NCBI GenBank assembly: GCA_009840065.1
Contig: VXON01000126.1
Coordinates: 1 to 6,691 of the forward strand
Length of the DNA: 6,691 bases
Direction: 5' to 3'
From: Cenarchaeum sp. SB0662_bin_33
GTDB taxonomy: Archaea > Thermoproteota > Nitrososphaeria > Nitrososphaerales > Nitrosopumilaceae
The notes under the pieces are model-generated. The model saw only the letters and a list, made by a program, of their open reading frames with translations. It did not search any database and had not been told where the DNA came from. How positions within the stretch are numbered: the stretch's first letter is position 1; each line of letters begins with the position of its first letter. The position numbers and the translations under genes were made by a program. This document shows, piece after piece, positions 6,415-6,691 of this stretch.

Positions 6415-6691
6415 GGACAAAAACTGGTTCGAGTTTGATCAAACCAATGCCCGTCTACTGAAATAAACACCAAGTTGTCGAGAATGCTTTGCTTTTTGAA
6501 GTTGATCGTGCGTAAAAACGATGATGCGTGCGCTAAATAAAAAGTCAGGGGTTTTTACTACCAGTAATGGGCATTTTAAACAATTCTTTGACATTAAATA
6601 GCAATCATTGGCTGTTTATGGTACTTCAAAAAACAAAACACTTTCGCAAAATTCCATAAATCAAAACTCATACAGGAATATCTATAGTCAC
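6415..6691. other. AT-rich intergenic end of the window
   Basis: No coding frame of note is seen on either strand. It holds a 12-bp palindrome at 6433-6444 and two CGTGCG copies exactly 20 bases apart (6507-6512, 6527-6532). There is also an inverted pair GTAAAAAC (6512-6519) and GTTTTTAC (6551-6558), whose second arm forms an oligo-T run that could end transcription from the left. The gene to the right lies outside the window. Confidence 0.4.
6433..6444. repeat. Perfect 12-bp palindrome GTTTGATCAAAC
   Basis: The sequence equals its own reverse complement over 12 bases and begins 19 bases after the stop of the small membrane-protein gene. With no loop bases it is better suited to binding a symmetric protein dimer than to forming an RNA hairpin. 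It could serve a gene lying to the right. Role unproven. Confidence 0.35.

Noticed and set aside
6426..6444. GGTTCGAGT resembling a tRNA T-loop
   Set aside because: The flanking bases do not pair into a 5-bp T-stem, and no acceptor, D or anticodon arm can be drawn around it; the symmetry is explained by the 12-bp palindrome.
1..6691. CRISPR array, rRNA, insertion sequence or phage genes
   Set aside because: No regularly spaced repeats, RNA-gene signatures, transposase motifs or terminal inverted repeats were found on either strand.

Overview
The window reads as a piece of an ammonia-oxidising archaeon (Nitrososphaerota/Thaumarchaeota, most likely the marine Nitrosopumilus/Cenarchaeum side). 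Three things point there. A surface protein carries the thaumarchaeal PEFG-CTERM sorting signal. An ADP-forming acyl-CoA synthetase lies next to an enoyl-CoA-hydratase-family gene, the pair known from the thaumarchaeal 3-hydroxypropionate/4-hydroxybutyrate (HP/HB) carbon-fixation cycle. Archaeal TATA boxes sit about 26 bases before start codons, as expected for leaderless mRNAs. Base composition by eye is intermediate (mid-40s % GC), higher than typical free-living Nitrosopumilus. This could fit a host-associated or Cenarchaeum-like lineage, but the window cannot settle it.

Layout: 1-193 is a leader region with a perfect 7-bp dyad. 194-1639 (+) encodes a secreted matrixin-like zinc metalloprotease fused to a C-terminal beta-propeller of LVIVD-type repeats. 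Convergent to it, 1720-2481 (-) encodes a PEFG-CTERM cell-surface protein with its own TATA box. The gap 2482-2976 holds, on the + strand, a start-less remnant that resembles the C-terminus of an archaeal DUF4143-type AAA ATPase, then the promoter of the next operon. 2977-5094 (+) is a fused beta-alpha ADP-forming CoA ligase, probably 3-hydroxypropionate-CoA ligase. It overlaps by one base (TAATG) the gene 5094-5855 (+), probably 3-hydroxypropionyl-CoA dehydratase/crotonyl-CoA hydratase. 5856-6207 has no confident gene, only a dubious 51-codon ORF. 6208-6414 (+) is a small two-helix TM2-like membrane protein that looks N-terminally short. 6415-6691 is AT-rich with a perfect 12-bp palindrome and no visible gene.

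Functionally, the operon would carry out two consecutive steps of CO2 fixation: 3-hydroxypropionate to 3-hydroxypropionyl-CoA (ATP to ADP), then dehydration to acryloyl-CoA. The same hydratase would also hydrate crotonyl-CoA later in the cycle. The left half is an unrelated cell-surface/extracellular module. The novelty here is modest: a metzincin-propeller fusion in an archaeon, a decaying ATPase fragment, and a possibly broken small membrane-protein locus. I see no clear new multi-gene system, CRISPR array, RNA gene or intact mobile element.
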